A DNA stretch of 64,000 nt from Pseudomonas sp. LP_7_YM (GTDB taxonomy: Bacteria; Pseudomonadota; Gammaproteobacteria; Pseudomonadales; Pseudomonadaceae), in assembly GCF_004364435.1 (NCBI RefSeq), contig NZ_SOCT01000001.1, positions 62,001 to 126,000 on the forward strand. Reading direction: 5' to 3'. The translations under genes and the position numbers were made by a program. A model generated the notes under the pieces. The model did not search any database and had not been told where the DNA came from. It was given only the letters and a program-made list of their open reading frames with translations. Below, in pieces: positions 35,041 to 42,334 of this stretch (position 1 is its first letter; every line of letters starts with the position of its first letter).

Positions 35041-35439
35041 TTACACAGGCTGCGCCGACAAATGTTCGTGACAGGCCAGCCATCGGCCACCTGCATTGCG
35101 AAAGACGATGGTTTCACGCTCGCGGAACTGATTCTCTTCGGTGCCGAAACGCACGCGTGTTGCGACGTCATGCATGAACACCGCGACCTCCCCCTGGAGG
35201 GTTATATGGACGTTACTTGACTGGCAGTCGAGCACTGCAAAACCGTCTGCCTGCCACTCGGTCCACACTTCACGATAGGCTGCGCGCGATAGCAGCGCAG
35301 TGGGCAGGGTGTAAAACAGGAAAGTGGCGTCTTCGCTGAAAGCTGCGAAATAGGTGTCGGTATCGTTGCTGGCGAATGCAGCAACCAGTTCATTGGCGGC
35401 TTGCAGGACATGTTCTTTGAAGTGTGGAGTGGGAGTCAT
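35041..35439 (-). CDS. SnoaL/NTF2-like protein
   Basis: A 132-residue single-domain alpha+beta barrel protein. MTPTPHFKEHVLQAANELVA then AFASNDTDTYFAAFSEDATF is the usual NTF2-like opening, and GRWLACHEHLSAQP the usual end. Members are enzymes or binding proteins; the pocket residues do not point to one reaction. It lies 198 bp upstream of the permease gene in the same direction, so they could form one unit handling the same compound. The start was chosen at ATG 35439; an in-frame ATG 57 bp upstream is less likely. Confidence 0.75.
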   Translation of the reverse strand: MTPTPHFKEHVLQAANELVAAFASNDTDTYFAAFSEDATFLFYTLPTALLSRAAYREVWTEWQADGFAVLDCQSSNVHITLQGEVAVFMHDVATRVRFGTEENQFRERETIVFRNAGGRWLACHEHLSAQPV

Positions 35440-35709
35440 GGCCGTCTCGTTGTGGTGATTCTGGCGATGGGGCACGACTTTAAGCAGCTCTCGCAATCGG
35501 TAACATCGTTGCCGGTAAATACTTAGTTCAGGAATTTCGCAAGTAACGGCAAGGCGTTGCAGCGAGCTGGAACTGTACGCATCTGGCTGTTTACTGTGGC
35601 TTGCTGGCGAGGGTGGTGAGCAGTGATGTTCATTTTGCCTGTTCTGTTACACCGCTTTCGCTGCCGTCGTAGCCTGCGACGTCTCCATGGCTGAGGCATT
35701 CAGCGCGTA

Positions 35710-36135
35710 TTAGAACCCGACTGGAACAGGCTGCCCTTTACCGGCTGGTGGACCCTGCCTCCAGAGGGCGAAGCATGCACTGTCATAATGTGGCGCGACG
35801 CATCGGGATGACACGCCGGGGGGAGCAGGGCGGAGGCTCTGCAGGTGGTCGCAGATGTCTTTTTCATTGGTGATAATGATCTTTTGACGCCGACTGATCT
35901 GCAGAATATCGGTGGCGTTCTTATTCGGTCGATGGGGATAGTCCCGCTCTTCCCAATCGCTGGAAAGACGTGGCTGTCCCGGACGCTGTAGCATTGCCTG
36001 CCCAATGTAATCGGGGCAGGGCGTGGCCGCGAAGCCGACCTTGCCATCGCGACCGATGCACCTGAAGGCCTCGGCACTGGCCGTATTGACCAAACCTGCC
36101 GCAAACACCGCTAACGCGATCAGACACCCTTTCAT
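35710..36135 (-). CDS. Exported DUF4124-like protein
   Basis: A 141-residue secreted or periplasmic protein. Signal peptide MKGCLIALAVFAAGLVNTAS-A, then EAFRCIGRDGKVGFAATPCP, the Cys-containing start of DUF4124 domains. The rest is basic with two later Cys (DSACFALWR). An AAGGGAGGGTTTC ribosome site sets the start. The function of the family is unknown. Confidence 0.72.
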   Translation of the reverse strand: MKGCLIALAVFAAGLVNTASAEAFRCIGRDGKVGFAATPCPDYIGQAMLQRPGQPRLSSDWEERDYPHRPNKNATDILQISRRQKIIITNEKDICDHLQSLRPAPPGVSSRCVAPHYDSACFALWRQGPPAGKGQPVPVGF

Positions 36136-36200
36136 GAAACCCTCCCTTAATGGTGCAAGGCTACCATCAGCAGGGGGGCTGTCAGCGGTGAACGACGGAT

Positions 36201-36680
36201 TCAATGGGTTTCGTGGCTGGCTTTCTGCACCTTCGCCAAGGCCAGCGCCACGAACAGATCGGCATCGCCCTGGAGGACTCGCAGATGGTCTTCTACATGG
36301 TCAGCGTTGTTCTGCTGTTCCTTGGAGTCGATCAAGCGCGTGACTTCGCACAGCGCGTTGGCAGTGACCCAAAGACTCTGACGCAACTGGCCGATGATCT
36401 TCACCACGCTCTCGGCGCTGTCGTGATCATCCTCCAGCTGGGCCATCGACGGCAGTGCGGGCATTTCCATTCGTTTGCTCGCGTCGATACCTGTTACCAC
36501 GTGACCGATATCCACACCGACCGCTGCCACTCGATGTAAATAGTCTGCTCGGGGCAAGCGCTGCCCGCTTTCATAATGACCTTGAGCGTTAGCCTCGACC
36601 CCTCCTATGGCACCGAGGGCACTTTGGGTAAGCTTCAAGCGTTTTCTTTCTTGCTTCAGGCGTTTGCCAATACCATTCAT
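36201..36680 (-). CDS. Cro/CI-type helix-turn-helix regulator
   Basis: A 159-residue DNA-binding protein. Residues ~3-65 form an HTH_3 domain: GKRLKQERKRLKLTQSALGA and HYESGQRLPRADYLHRVAAV. The C-terminal part is helical and acidic with no peptidase signature, so it is not a LexA-type repressor. A CAGGAGTAGGTTG ribosome site supports the start. Single-gene context; its target is unknown. The 305-bp gap upstream (36681-36985) holds no further gene that I can see, only AT-rich sequence near 36900-36955 between the two minus-strand genes. Confidence 0.85.
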   Translation of the reverse strand: MNGIGKRLKQERKRLKLTQSALGAIGGVEANAQGHYESGQRLPRADYLHRVAAVGVDIGHVVTGIDASKRMEMPALPSMAQLEDDHDSAESVVKIIGQLRQSLWVTANALCEVTRLIDSKEQQNNADHVEDHLRVLQGDADLFVALALAKVQKASHETH

Positions 36681-36985
36681 CAACCTACTCCTGCGGAATT
36701 CGCGACCTCGTTTTCTGAACCGGACGCGCAATGGGGGCTGGAATACGGGCTGGGTGATCCACTGTAAAACGAGCCTCGTACGGAGTTGCCACATCGAATG
36801 ACTTGGCAACGGGTAGACAGTAGCTGTTCATTTGACTGTATGGGCAGGTTTCCGATGGCCTGTGTCAGATAAATGCAAAGAAGCAGGTATGAGTGGAATA
36901 AATCAATCTTGCCGAATGGTTTTAAAATTAATAATTATTCATTTGGCACTATCGGATGGGCGCTTTCCTGGACCCAGGCGATCGC

Positions 36986-37579
36986 CTACCCACCCGTCCG
37001 GATGTTCGACGCACGACTCATGCCGGAACTGAGAACGCTGGCGCGTATTATCGCCGGCTCAATGAGCGGTCGTCGTTCGAGCCATTCTTCCCGAGTGATG
37101 CCAAGCAGTACGACATCTACACGTACTCCATCCTTAATGACGTTTTTCCGCCGAACGCCTTCAATGCTGAAGCCAAACTTCTGGTGCATCTTGACCACCG
37201 CCGGATTGGTTTCAAGCACTTCGCAATTGAGCTTCTCCAGTCCCGCTTCATTAAACGCATGGTCAAGCAGCCAGAATTCCACCCTGCCGCCCAGGCCTTT
37301 GCCTTGTTGCCGGGCGTCGAGGTAGAACGCCCAGTCAGCGGTCTTCTGGGTGGCGTTGATGGCGCTCAGCGACACAACGCCGGCGAGCTCTGAGTCGAAC
37401 ATCGCCACGAAAATCGACTGCCGGGGATTGCCCGCCAGCGAACTTATCCAGGCCTCATGTTCCTGAGGGCTGATTTCGTGGGAGGTGTACATGAATTTGC
37501 GCACGTCCTCCTGGTTGCGGAGCGCGCGCACTGCTGACTGAATGGCCGGGGAAGCTTCGGTAAGGGGGACGAACCGCAT
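36986..37579 (-). CDS. PseH-like GNAT acetyltransferase
   Basis: A 197-residue acetyltransferase. MRFVPLTEASPAIQSAVRAL then RNQEDVRKFMYTSHEISPQE closely follows PseH, which N-acetylates UDP-4-amino-4,6-dideoxy-AltNAc in pseudaminic acid synthesis. The acetyl-CoA loop is ARQQGKGLGGRVEF, then ETNPAVVKMHQKFGFSIEG. The start is set by AAGGAAG at 8 bp. Flagellin or surface glycan modification would be the role. No other pse gene lies in the window, so it is an orphan here or serves a related sugar. Confidence 0.75.
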   Translation of the reverse strand: MRFVPLTEASPAIQSAVRALRNQEDVRKFMYTSHEISPQEHEAWISSLAGNPRQSIFVAMFDSELAGVVSLSAINATQKTADWAFYLDARQQGKGLGGRVEFWLLDHAFNEAGLEKLNCEVLETNPAVVKMHQKFGFSIEGVRRKNVIKDGVRVDVVLLGITREEWLERRPLIEPAIIRASVLSSGMSRASNIRTGG

Positions 37580-37666
37580 GACATGACTTCCTTGCATGGG
37601 GGATTCTGGCAGATGATAACCCGATGCCAGCGGTGTGTTCACGGCGTGGTTTGAGCCCGGAAACGA

Positions 37667-37700
37667 AAAACCCCCGGATTCTCAAGGAGATCCGGGGGTT
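37667..37700 (-). terminator. Strong terminator left of the island, probably the original tRNA-Ser terminator
   Basis: Stem AACCCCCGGAT / ATCCGGGGGTT with a 10-base loop; on the minus strand it is followed by TTTT. It lies directly beyond the left att repeat, in the place a terminator of the tRNA-Ser gene would occupy before island insertion. Confidence 0.8.
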
Positions 37701-37715
37701 CGTTTACATCGAATT

Positions 37716-37741
37716 TGGCGGTGAAGGAGAGATTCGAACTC
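37716..37741. repeat. Attachment-site repeat, left (attL)
   Basis: TGGCGGTGAAGGAGAGATTC plus GAACTC; identical to 41979-42004. It is the reverse complement of the tRNA-Ser 3' end including the CCA and T-arm. It is a tRNA fragment only; the rest of a tRNA does not follow. Confidence 0.92.
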
Positions 37742-37794
37742 AACGCTCCTCCAAGCCGTTGATCCCCGTATTTACCGCCCTAATCCCGATTTTA

Positions 37795-37815
37795 CGTACA
37801 ATCGTTGCGTACAAT
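37795..37815. repeat. Direct repeats CGTACAAT, possible integrase arm sites
   Basis: CGTACAAT occurs at 37795-37802 and 37808-37815, between the left att repeat and the integrase remnant. The related GTACAAA occurs twice near the other island end (41902-41927). Paired short repeats just inside both ends fit arm-type sites of a tyrosine recombinase. Confidence 0.45.
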
Positions 37816-37837
37816 TGACGTTTCGAGGGCGCAAGGA

Positions 37838-38200
37838 ATGGCTGGTAATTTGCAGCTAGAAGGTGGTACTTGGCACGTCCGCCGGGCCATACCCGAGGCA
37901 GTGCTAAAAGCGTTTGGGGGACGCAAGATTCTGTCGCAGTCCTTGAAGACAGGTTCTCGCTGTGAGGCCATGGCTTTGAGGATGCCAATCCTTGTTCGCT
38001 GGCAGGCAGAAATTCGTACCTGCCGCGCTCCCACCCGTGCTATCGGTTATGCGTGCCTCCTTGGAAAGTTTTTAGCAGCGAGGCCCAACCAAGGCACTAT
38101 CAGCGCCACGCACGCAACAGTCTATAACCGCTGCCAACCGTTCAAACTCGACCTTGCCATGCCACACCCGTTCCATTATGAGCTGCTGCCGTTTCCATGA
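37838..38200 (+). pseudogene. Tyrosine-recombinase integrase, N-terminal remnant
   Basis: The frame starts MAGNLQLEGGTWHVRRAIPE and continues VLKAFGGRKILSQSLKTGSR and ALRMPILVRWQAEIR, which match the N-terminal arm-binding (DUF6538-like) domain of phage-type integrases. Resemblance ends near 38035; the remaining frame overlaps the next gene antisense and is unrelated. The core-binding and catalytic domains (R-H-R-Y) are missing, so about 80 per cent of the gene is deleted. Position beside attL with transcription into the island is normal for an integrase. Confidence 0.75.
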
Positions 38201-38633
38201 GCTGGTTAAATCTACGTTCCGCTTCGCCCTGATTGCGCCTCAGCTTTTCGAGGCTGACTTCAACCGCAGTAAGTCGATCCCGACATTCCTTCTCGGCATA
38301 GCGCTCACGATTCATACGTGCATGCTCAGCAAAATCAGATGCGTCAGCAATACATTGGCGAAAGAACTCTTGCCGATCTCGCAGGAAGTTAGAAGTGATC
38401 TCTCGAAGCTCAGGATTCAAGTCGTAGTAAAGGGATAGACGATGGGCCAACGTATCGGTTTCCCGATCCAACTTGTACCACTCTGAACGTGCAGCCTCGG
38501 CTTTGAGTAAGAGGTTTTGCCATAGTAGGTAGAGTTCGTTTGCCCTCGACCTGTTTTGCACGCGTTCTGTACGCCATAGGGCGAATAAGGAGACGGCCAG
38601 TGCGAGCATTGATGGAATTGATTGAAAGTCCAC
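38142..38633 (-). CDS. Hypothetical island protein with N-terminal helix and coiled coil
   Basis: Up to 163 residues from GTG 38633 (or ATG 38609). The N-terminal segment SMLALAVSLFALWRTERVQN is a likely membrane anchor; the rest is charged and helical, with coiled-coil-like stretches such as KLRRNQGEAERRFNQLMETA. This type resembles small single-pass proteins found in mobile elements. No family is recognised. It overlaps the end of the integrase remnant frame. Confidence 0.6.
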   Translation of the reverse strand: MDFQSIPSMLALAVSLFALWRTERVQNRSRANELYLLWQNLLLKAEAARSEWYKLDRETDTLAHRLSLYYDLNPELREITSNFLRDRQEFFRQCIADASDFAEHARMNRERYAEKECRDRLTAVEVSLEKLRRNQGEAERRFNQLMETAAAHNGTGVAWQGRV

Positions 38634-39143
38634 AGGGCGTTTCTTTCAGATGGTAGTCATCATTATGGTGGGGCTTCACGTCTTGGGACAACGTGTGCAG
38701 GTAATTCGATTTAATCCCTTTAAATAGGATCAAAACCCTGTTTACGGCGGGAATGTCCGAGGGTTGGAAAAGTGGTAATGGGCTACAGCCGGGCTGTGCA
38801 CTCTACCTTGAGTGCAGACCATGTAGCTAAGCATCGCTGGATGCAGTGTTGCCACTATCTACCGTGTCAAGCGTGAACTGAAAGTCTAGTCGTTATGCAT
38901 GTCATCAGAGCCCGCATTGCGGGCTTTGTCGTTTCTGTTCCTGGCGGAACGTGTGACCAAACCTCAGTAATCGCCACACCGCCAGCACGGCCAGCAGAGC
39001 CGTCAGGACTTATTTTCGCTTTAAGGCGAGCTAGCCTTCGAGGTGGTGCGCTGTGTTTCACACCTATCACACAGACACCTCTACAAAATCGATGAGTATT
39101 GCTCTGATACCATGCATCGATAATGAATAGATGGAGTGAGTCA
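38634..39143. other. Island gap; one + strand terminator, no gene seen
   Basis: A hairpin AGCCCGCATTGCGGGCT at 38910-38926 followed by a T-rich run may be the terminator of the lost integrase gene. I find no convincing coding frame, and the stretch may be deletion debris. Confidence 0.4.
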
Positions 39144-39713
39144 ATGTCTGGAGTCGCCAAGGGAAAAGCCCGCTGGTGGTCGAAGCTGGGGCTAGGCGCG
39201 GCGGTCGGAACAATCGTGGTCGAGAAATCCGCCGAATGGTTTTTCGATACATCTTTACTGTCGAAGATTTGGAGCGGATTCAAAGGGCTTTGGTTTTGGC
39301 TGCTTAGCGATATCCCCATGCCGGCAGGGCTCGTAATCGGCCCTCTTGTCCTTTGCCTGTTCCTGATGGCGTCGGTGGGGTACTACGCCGCTTTATACAG
39401 CAGGGCGTTCGACGAACTGGAGGTGTTGCGTAATCCTCCACGACCACGACTCAGCAACGTCGAGCATGATGTTGTCATGACCGTGGCGGGATTTTGGGAT
39501 AACGAGCGCTCACCAGAAGAGCGAGACGTACGTCTTCATTTGAACCTGACGCCTATCGCTGTTCACGCAGCCCTAGACGGCCTTGTGTCGTGGAAACTAA
39601 TTGAGCCCGTAGGAAACCGCTGGGACGGTTTTGCCATTGGGCTGACACCGAATGGCCGGGCCTATGTACAGCACCCCGATAGCATTGCCAGACGAAACCG
39701 GAAGCTTGGGTGA
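39144..39713 (+). CDS. Island membrane protein with C-terminal winged-helix-like domain
   Basis: A 189-residue protein; start ATG 39144 is preferred by the GGAGTGAGTCA ribosome site. A first hydrophobic stretch lies near residues 45-57, and the clear transmembrane helix is GLVIGPLVLCLFLMASVGYY (residues ~63-83). After it comes RLSNVEHDVVMTVAGFWDNE and LHLNLTPIAVHAALDGLVSW, ending IGLTPNGRAYVQHPD, a layout like a winged helix with ... TPxGRxYV at the end. A membrane-bound sensor or regulator is possible. No family is recognised. Confidence 0.6.
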   Translation: MSGVAKGKARWWSKLGLGAAVGTIVVEKSAEWFFDTSLLSKIWSGFKGLWFWLLSDIPMPAGLVIGPLVLCLFLMASVGYYAALYSRAFDELEVLRNPPRPRLSNVEHDVVMTVAGFWDNERSPEERDVRLHLNLTPIAVHAALDGLVSWKLIEPVGNRWDGFAIGLTPNGRAYVQHPDSIARRNRKLG

Positions 39714-39857
39714 GAGACCTCAATGCAATCGCCGTCGAATGTAGCGCGAGCAGGCAGCATGGGAATTGGAAAACAGGGAAAACGACCTCACTGTACCGTC
39801 AGCGCGGGAATCTTAGTATCATTCTCACCCTTGCGAAAACCTTAAAAGGAATTAAGT

Positions 39858-40391
39858 ATGTCATTTGAAGCCTACCTACACATCGAAGGTATCCCCGGAG
39901 AAACGCTCTCCGAAGGTTACGAAAACTGGATTGAGCTACAAGATTTCGACCTCTCGGCCAGTCAGACAGCGTCCGCTACAGCTACGTCCGCTGGCGGTGC
40001 AACTTCTGGTCGCGCTTACTTAAGTGATTTACTTGTCCGCAAGCCTGTAGATAACGCTACGCCCAAACTTCATGAGGCTTGCTGTAGTGGCAAGCATTTT
40101 AAGCAGGTGTCGGTTCATATATTTAGGGCTGGCGATCCGAAAGTTAAATACCTTTAGATAGTGCTTGAGGAAGTTATAGTTAGCTCTTTCGCTTTAACGG
40201 GCAATGGCGATCAGTCTAATGCGTTTCCGAGTGAGCTGATTGCGTTAAATTATGGCCGCATCAAATTAATCTACTCCAAACAAAGTCGGAAGACTGGGCA
40301 AAGCGCAGGGCAAATTGCGGGCGGCTGGGATGCCATCAGCAATAAAATTTACGCCTGGTCCTGTGCGCGTTTGGAAGAGAGCAAGCCATGA
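39858..40391 (+). pseudogene. hcp: Type VI secretion Hcp, interrupted by TAG at codon 100
   Basis: The frame reads as one full-length Hcp of 177 codons apart from TAG at 40155-40157. Before it: MSFEAYLHIEGIPGETLSEG, SATATSAGGATSGRAYLSDL and VSVHIFRAGDPKVKYL. After it, in the same frame: IVLEEVIVSSFALTGNGDQS and IALNYGRIKLIYSKQS, ending in KYAW-type residues and SKP. In intact relatives the stop position holds Glu (KYMEI), so GAG to TAG would explain it. Hcp forms the hexameric tube and can carry effectors. An AAAAGGAATTAAGT ribosome site precedes it. It is an orphan; no other T6SS gene is in the window. Confidence 0.88.
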
Positions 40392-40783
40392 ACTATGAAA
40401 TGCCAGAAGCGATACCTCCCGGCGTTAGTGTCGATGTACATATGAAATTTGCGAACGATCAGTGGAAGAAGGACCCCGCTATCGGTGCATTCATGAGTTG
40501 GTTTTATTACAAAGTACGTAATCATGGTCCACGGGACTATAAGCAGCAGAATCATGCGTGGGAAGATTTCGGCAATTTTCACTACGGCGCCGTGGGCAGA
40601 GCTGGTCAGCTGCCTGATCAGATTCTGCTGAGGGCTGCGGGGTTTGCTCAGAAGCGTTCAGGCACGCAGAGCACCAAGGTGGATTGGGGGAAGTGGTACT
40701 GGCGTGCGCCGTATGGCGATGATCCTACTGACCAATATTGGATAGAACAAGGTATTGAATATGCAAAGTCAAAAGGATACTAA
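40388..40783 (+). CDS. Polymorphic toxin type 44 (Ntox44-like) effector
   Basis: A 131-residue protein whose start overlaps the hcp stop by ATGA, indicating a co-translated Hcp-dependent effector. The type-44 toxin pattern is visible: FYYKVRNHGPRDYKQ (39-53), AWEDFGNFHYGAVGRAG (57-73) with acidic and His residues, LLRAAGFAQKRSGT (80-93) and YGDDPTDQYWIEQGIEYAKS. There is no signal peptide, as expected for delivery by Hcp/T6SS. The biochemical target is not evident; the membrane-anchored partner suggests action in the envelope. The frame is intact, so selection for the immunity gene should persist. Confidence 0.8.
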   Translation: MNYEMPEAIPPGVSVDVHMKFANDQWKKDPAIGAFMSWFYYKVRNHGPRDYKQQNHAWEDFGNFHYGAVGRAGQLPDQILLRAAGFAQKRSGTQSTKVDWGKWYWRAPYGDDPTDQYWIEQGIEYAKSKGY

Positions 40784-41213
40784 GTCGCGTAATGTGTACA
40801 AGATTCTGTTCTGGTGCCTGTTAGGTCTTTTGGTTATTGATTACTTTCTTGATTCGGTGGTCGGTGGCATTGCAGATGCTGATGAGCTTGCTATTAAGCA
40901 GGAGGTTAAGGGCGGGGCGTGGGTATACGTAACTCGCTACGGTGCACCTGCTACTGATTTGGATACTCTGAGATTCTATATCGACAATCAGATTCAAGGA
41001 ACCGATCAGGAGATTTTAAAGCAGCTAAACAAGCAGTCTTCTTTTATGATTACGGACAGTAATGTGCAAGATGTCGTAATTCGCGATACTCAGAATGGAG
41101 TGGGTATTGATGTAAAAGGCGCTGTTTACAATTATTACAGCAAGCAGTACACCGACGGCGAAAAATTTAAAAGTTACCGCGTCAGCTTGAACCAGCAAGA
41201 TGAGCGACGCTGA
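40761..41213 (+). CDS. Putative immunity protein for the type-44 toxin
   Basis: A 150-residue protein overlapping the toxin 3' end by 23 bp. One transmembrane helix (residues ~12-33, VYKILFWCLLGLLVIDYFL) is followed by a soluble domain that would face the periplasm, rich in charged and aromatic residues and ending KSYRVSLNQQDERR. Low G+C and the tight overlap mark it as part of the toxin unit. Assignment as immunity rests on position and topology; no family is recognised. Confidence 0.65.
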   Translation: MQSQKDTKSRNVYKILFWCLLGLLVIDYFLDSVVGGIADADELAIKQEVKGGAWVYVTRYGAPATDLDTLRFYIDNQIQGTDQEILKQLNKQSSFMITDSNVQDVVIRDTQNGVGIDVKGAVYNYYSKQYTDGEKFKSYRVSLNQQDERR

Positions 41214-41330
41214 GTGCAAACCCTCTAATGCTTTTGTCTTTCTACATCTGTCTTATTGAATGTCGGTCTTACTACTGGGCGAATTCCGACTACGCCGGAT
41301 AGACGATTTCCGACCATGGCGTGGTCGAAT

Positions 41331-41849
41331 TTAGGCTACGTCTCTCATCCATTCCGGCTGATCATCAAAGTCTTCGTTGTATACCACTACACCCGGTGCC
41401 GACGTTGGTGCCGTTTCAGTCAACCGTGGCAACGCGACTGGGGCGTACTCAGGTACACGTTCGCGTCCTGGTTCTGGCGTGATAGTTACCGGCTTACGAA
41501 TCGCCTCCAGCGGCGACACGGGCACCAGAATAAGGTCGCAGGTGATCGTCATCGAGTTGGAGAATGCACAGCCATGAATACGGCGCTTTTCGACGGTCAG
41601 GTAACCATGCTGACGAAGCTTCGCAATGAAGGCTTTCGCCGCTGTGAGGCTACAGCCACGCGCGCTGACGATGACGGTCTGATTGTCGAACCACAGCTTG
41701 CCTTCGCCGATGAAGTTGTCGTGCCGATCTTTCATGAACACCAACAGAAGCTTGTCCTGTGCAGAAAGTGCTACGGGTTGGCGAGTAGTCAGACTGAGAA
41801 GCTGGTGGGCTTGGAGAAGGGTGTGCGGGCGTCGAGAATGTATGCACAT
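41331..41849 (-). CDS. Probable winged-helix DNA-binding protein of the island
   Basis: About 172 residues from MCIHSRRPHTLLQAHQLLSL (start uncertain; the frame is open to 41930). The core VALSAQDKLLLVFMKDRHDN ... DNQTVIVSARGCSLTAAKAF then LRQHGYLTVEKRRIHG has the layout of a winged HTH found in proteins of integrative elements. The C-terminal part is Pro-rich and ends DFDDQPEWMRDVA. A role in replication or control of the element is inferred. It is transcribed toward the toxin-immunity genes from the opposite strand. Confidence 0.6.
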   Translation of the reverse strand: MCIHSRRPHTLLQAHQLLSLTTRQPVALSAQDKLLLVFMKDRHDNFIGEGKLWFDNQTVIVSARGCSLTAAKAFIAKLRQHGYLTVEKRRIHGCAFSNSMTITCDLILVPVSPLEAIRKPVTITPEPGRERVPEYAPVALPRLTETAPTSAPGVVVYNEDFDDQPEWMRDVA

Positions 41850-41901
41850 CCCCAGCCATCGGAGGAGGGGAAGCGCTGACCGGCGAGAACTTGCAGCACT
41901 G

Positions 41902-41927
41902 TGAGTAGTACAAATGAGTAGTACAAA
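41902..41927. repeat. 13-bp tandem repeat near the right island end
   Basis: TGAGTAGTACAAA occurs twice in direct succession. Its GTACAAA core matches the CGTACAAT repeats inside the left end, fitting recombinase arm sites. Confidence 0.6.
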
Positions 41928-41930
41928 CAA

Positions 41931-41972
41931 AAAACCCCGTGAACTCTAAGGAACTGAATTCACAGGGTTTTC
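41931..41972 (-). terminator. Island-borne terminator downstream of tRNA-Ser
   Basis: Minus-strand stem AAAACCCTGTGAA / TTCACGGGGTTTT with a 15-base loop, then TTTTT. It lies 7 bp beyond the tRNA 3' end and inside the island, so it would replace the terminator displaced to the far side of the island. Confidence 0.78.
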
Positions 41973-41978
41973 TTAATA

Positions 41979-42004
41979 TGGCGGTGAAGGAGAGATTCGA
42001 ACTC
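41979..42004. repeat. Attachment-site repeat, right (attR) within tRNA-Ser
   Basis: Identical 26 bp to 37716-37741. It is part of the intact tRNA-Ser gene (its 3' end), showing that insertion restored the gene. Confidence 0.92.
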
Positions 42005-42068
42005 TCGATACAGTTTCCTGTATACACACTTTCCAGGCGTGCTCCTTAAGCCACTCGGACACTTCACC
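41979..42068 (-). tRNA. tRNA-Ser (anticodon GGA)
   Basis: 90 nt with encoded CCA, minus strand. It begins GGTGAAGTGTCCGAGTGGCT, has a long variable arm typical of serine tRNAs, anticodon GGA complementary to 42032-42034 (CTGGAAA loop), T-loop GTTCGAATC, and acceptor pairing GGTGAAG / CTTCACC followed by GCCA. It decodes UCC and UCU. It is the integration target of the island on its left. Confidence 0.95.
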
Positions 42069-42334
42069 GTATCTCTTCAGATGTTCAGTCTGTCGAGGCG
42101 CGCTAATGTAGTCGAAAGCGCTTACGAAGGCAAAACTTTTTTTGAGAATTTTCATGCGGTTAAGCAAAAAGCGTGGAGCGTCAGCAGCGCAAGGAAAGTC
42201 CGGCATTTACCATGGCGATCAGCGGCTGAAGTCAAGCCGCCCAAGGCAACGAAGATGGTCAGCACAGCGGCGGTGACGTAGCCTGCTTCAGGTTCGTGCG
42301 CCACTCAGGCCTGAAGCTTCTTAAGAGATACAAA

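Larger units (their letters stand above)
37716..42004. mobile_element. Small genomic island at tRNA-Ser(GGA) (~4.3 kb)
   Basis: Bounded by a 26-bp perfect direct repeat that equals the 3' 26 bases of the tRNA-Ser gene. It contains an integrase remnant next to the left repeat, lower G+C in its right half, and genes unrelated to the flanking core genes: two membrane proteins, a broken hcp, a type-44 toxin, a putative immunity protein and a DNA-binding protein. The missing integrase catalytic domain indicates the island is no longer self-mobile. Confidence 0.88.

Noticed and set aside
37716..37741. Second tRNA-Ser gene at the left island end
   Set aside because: Only the last 26 bases of a tRNA are present; no anticodon or D-arm follows, so it is an att repeat.
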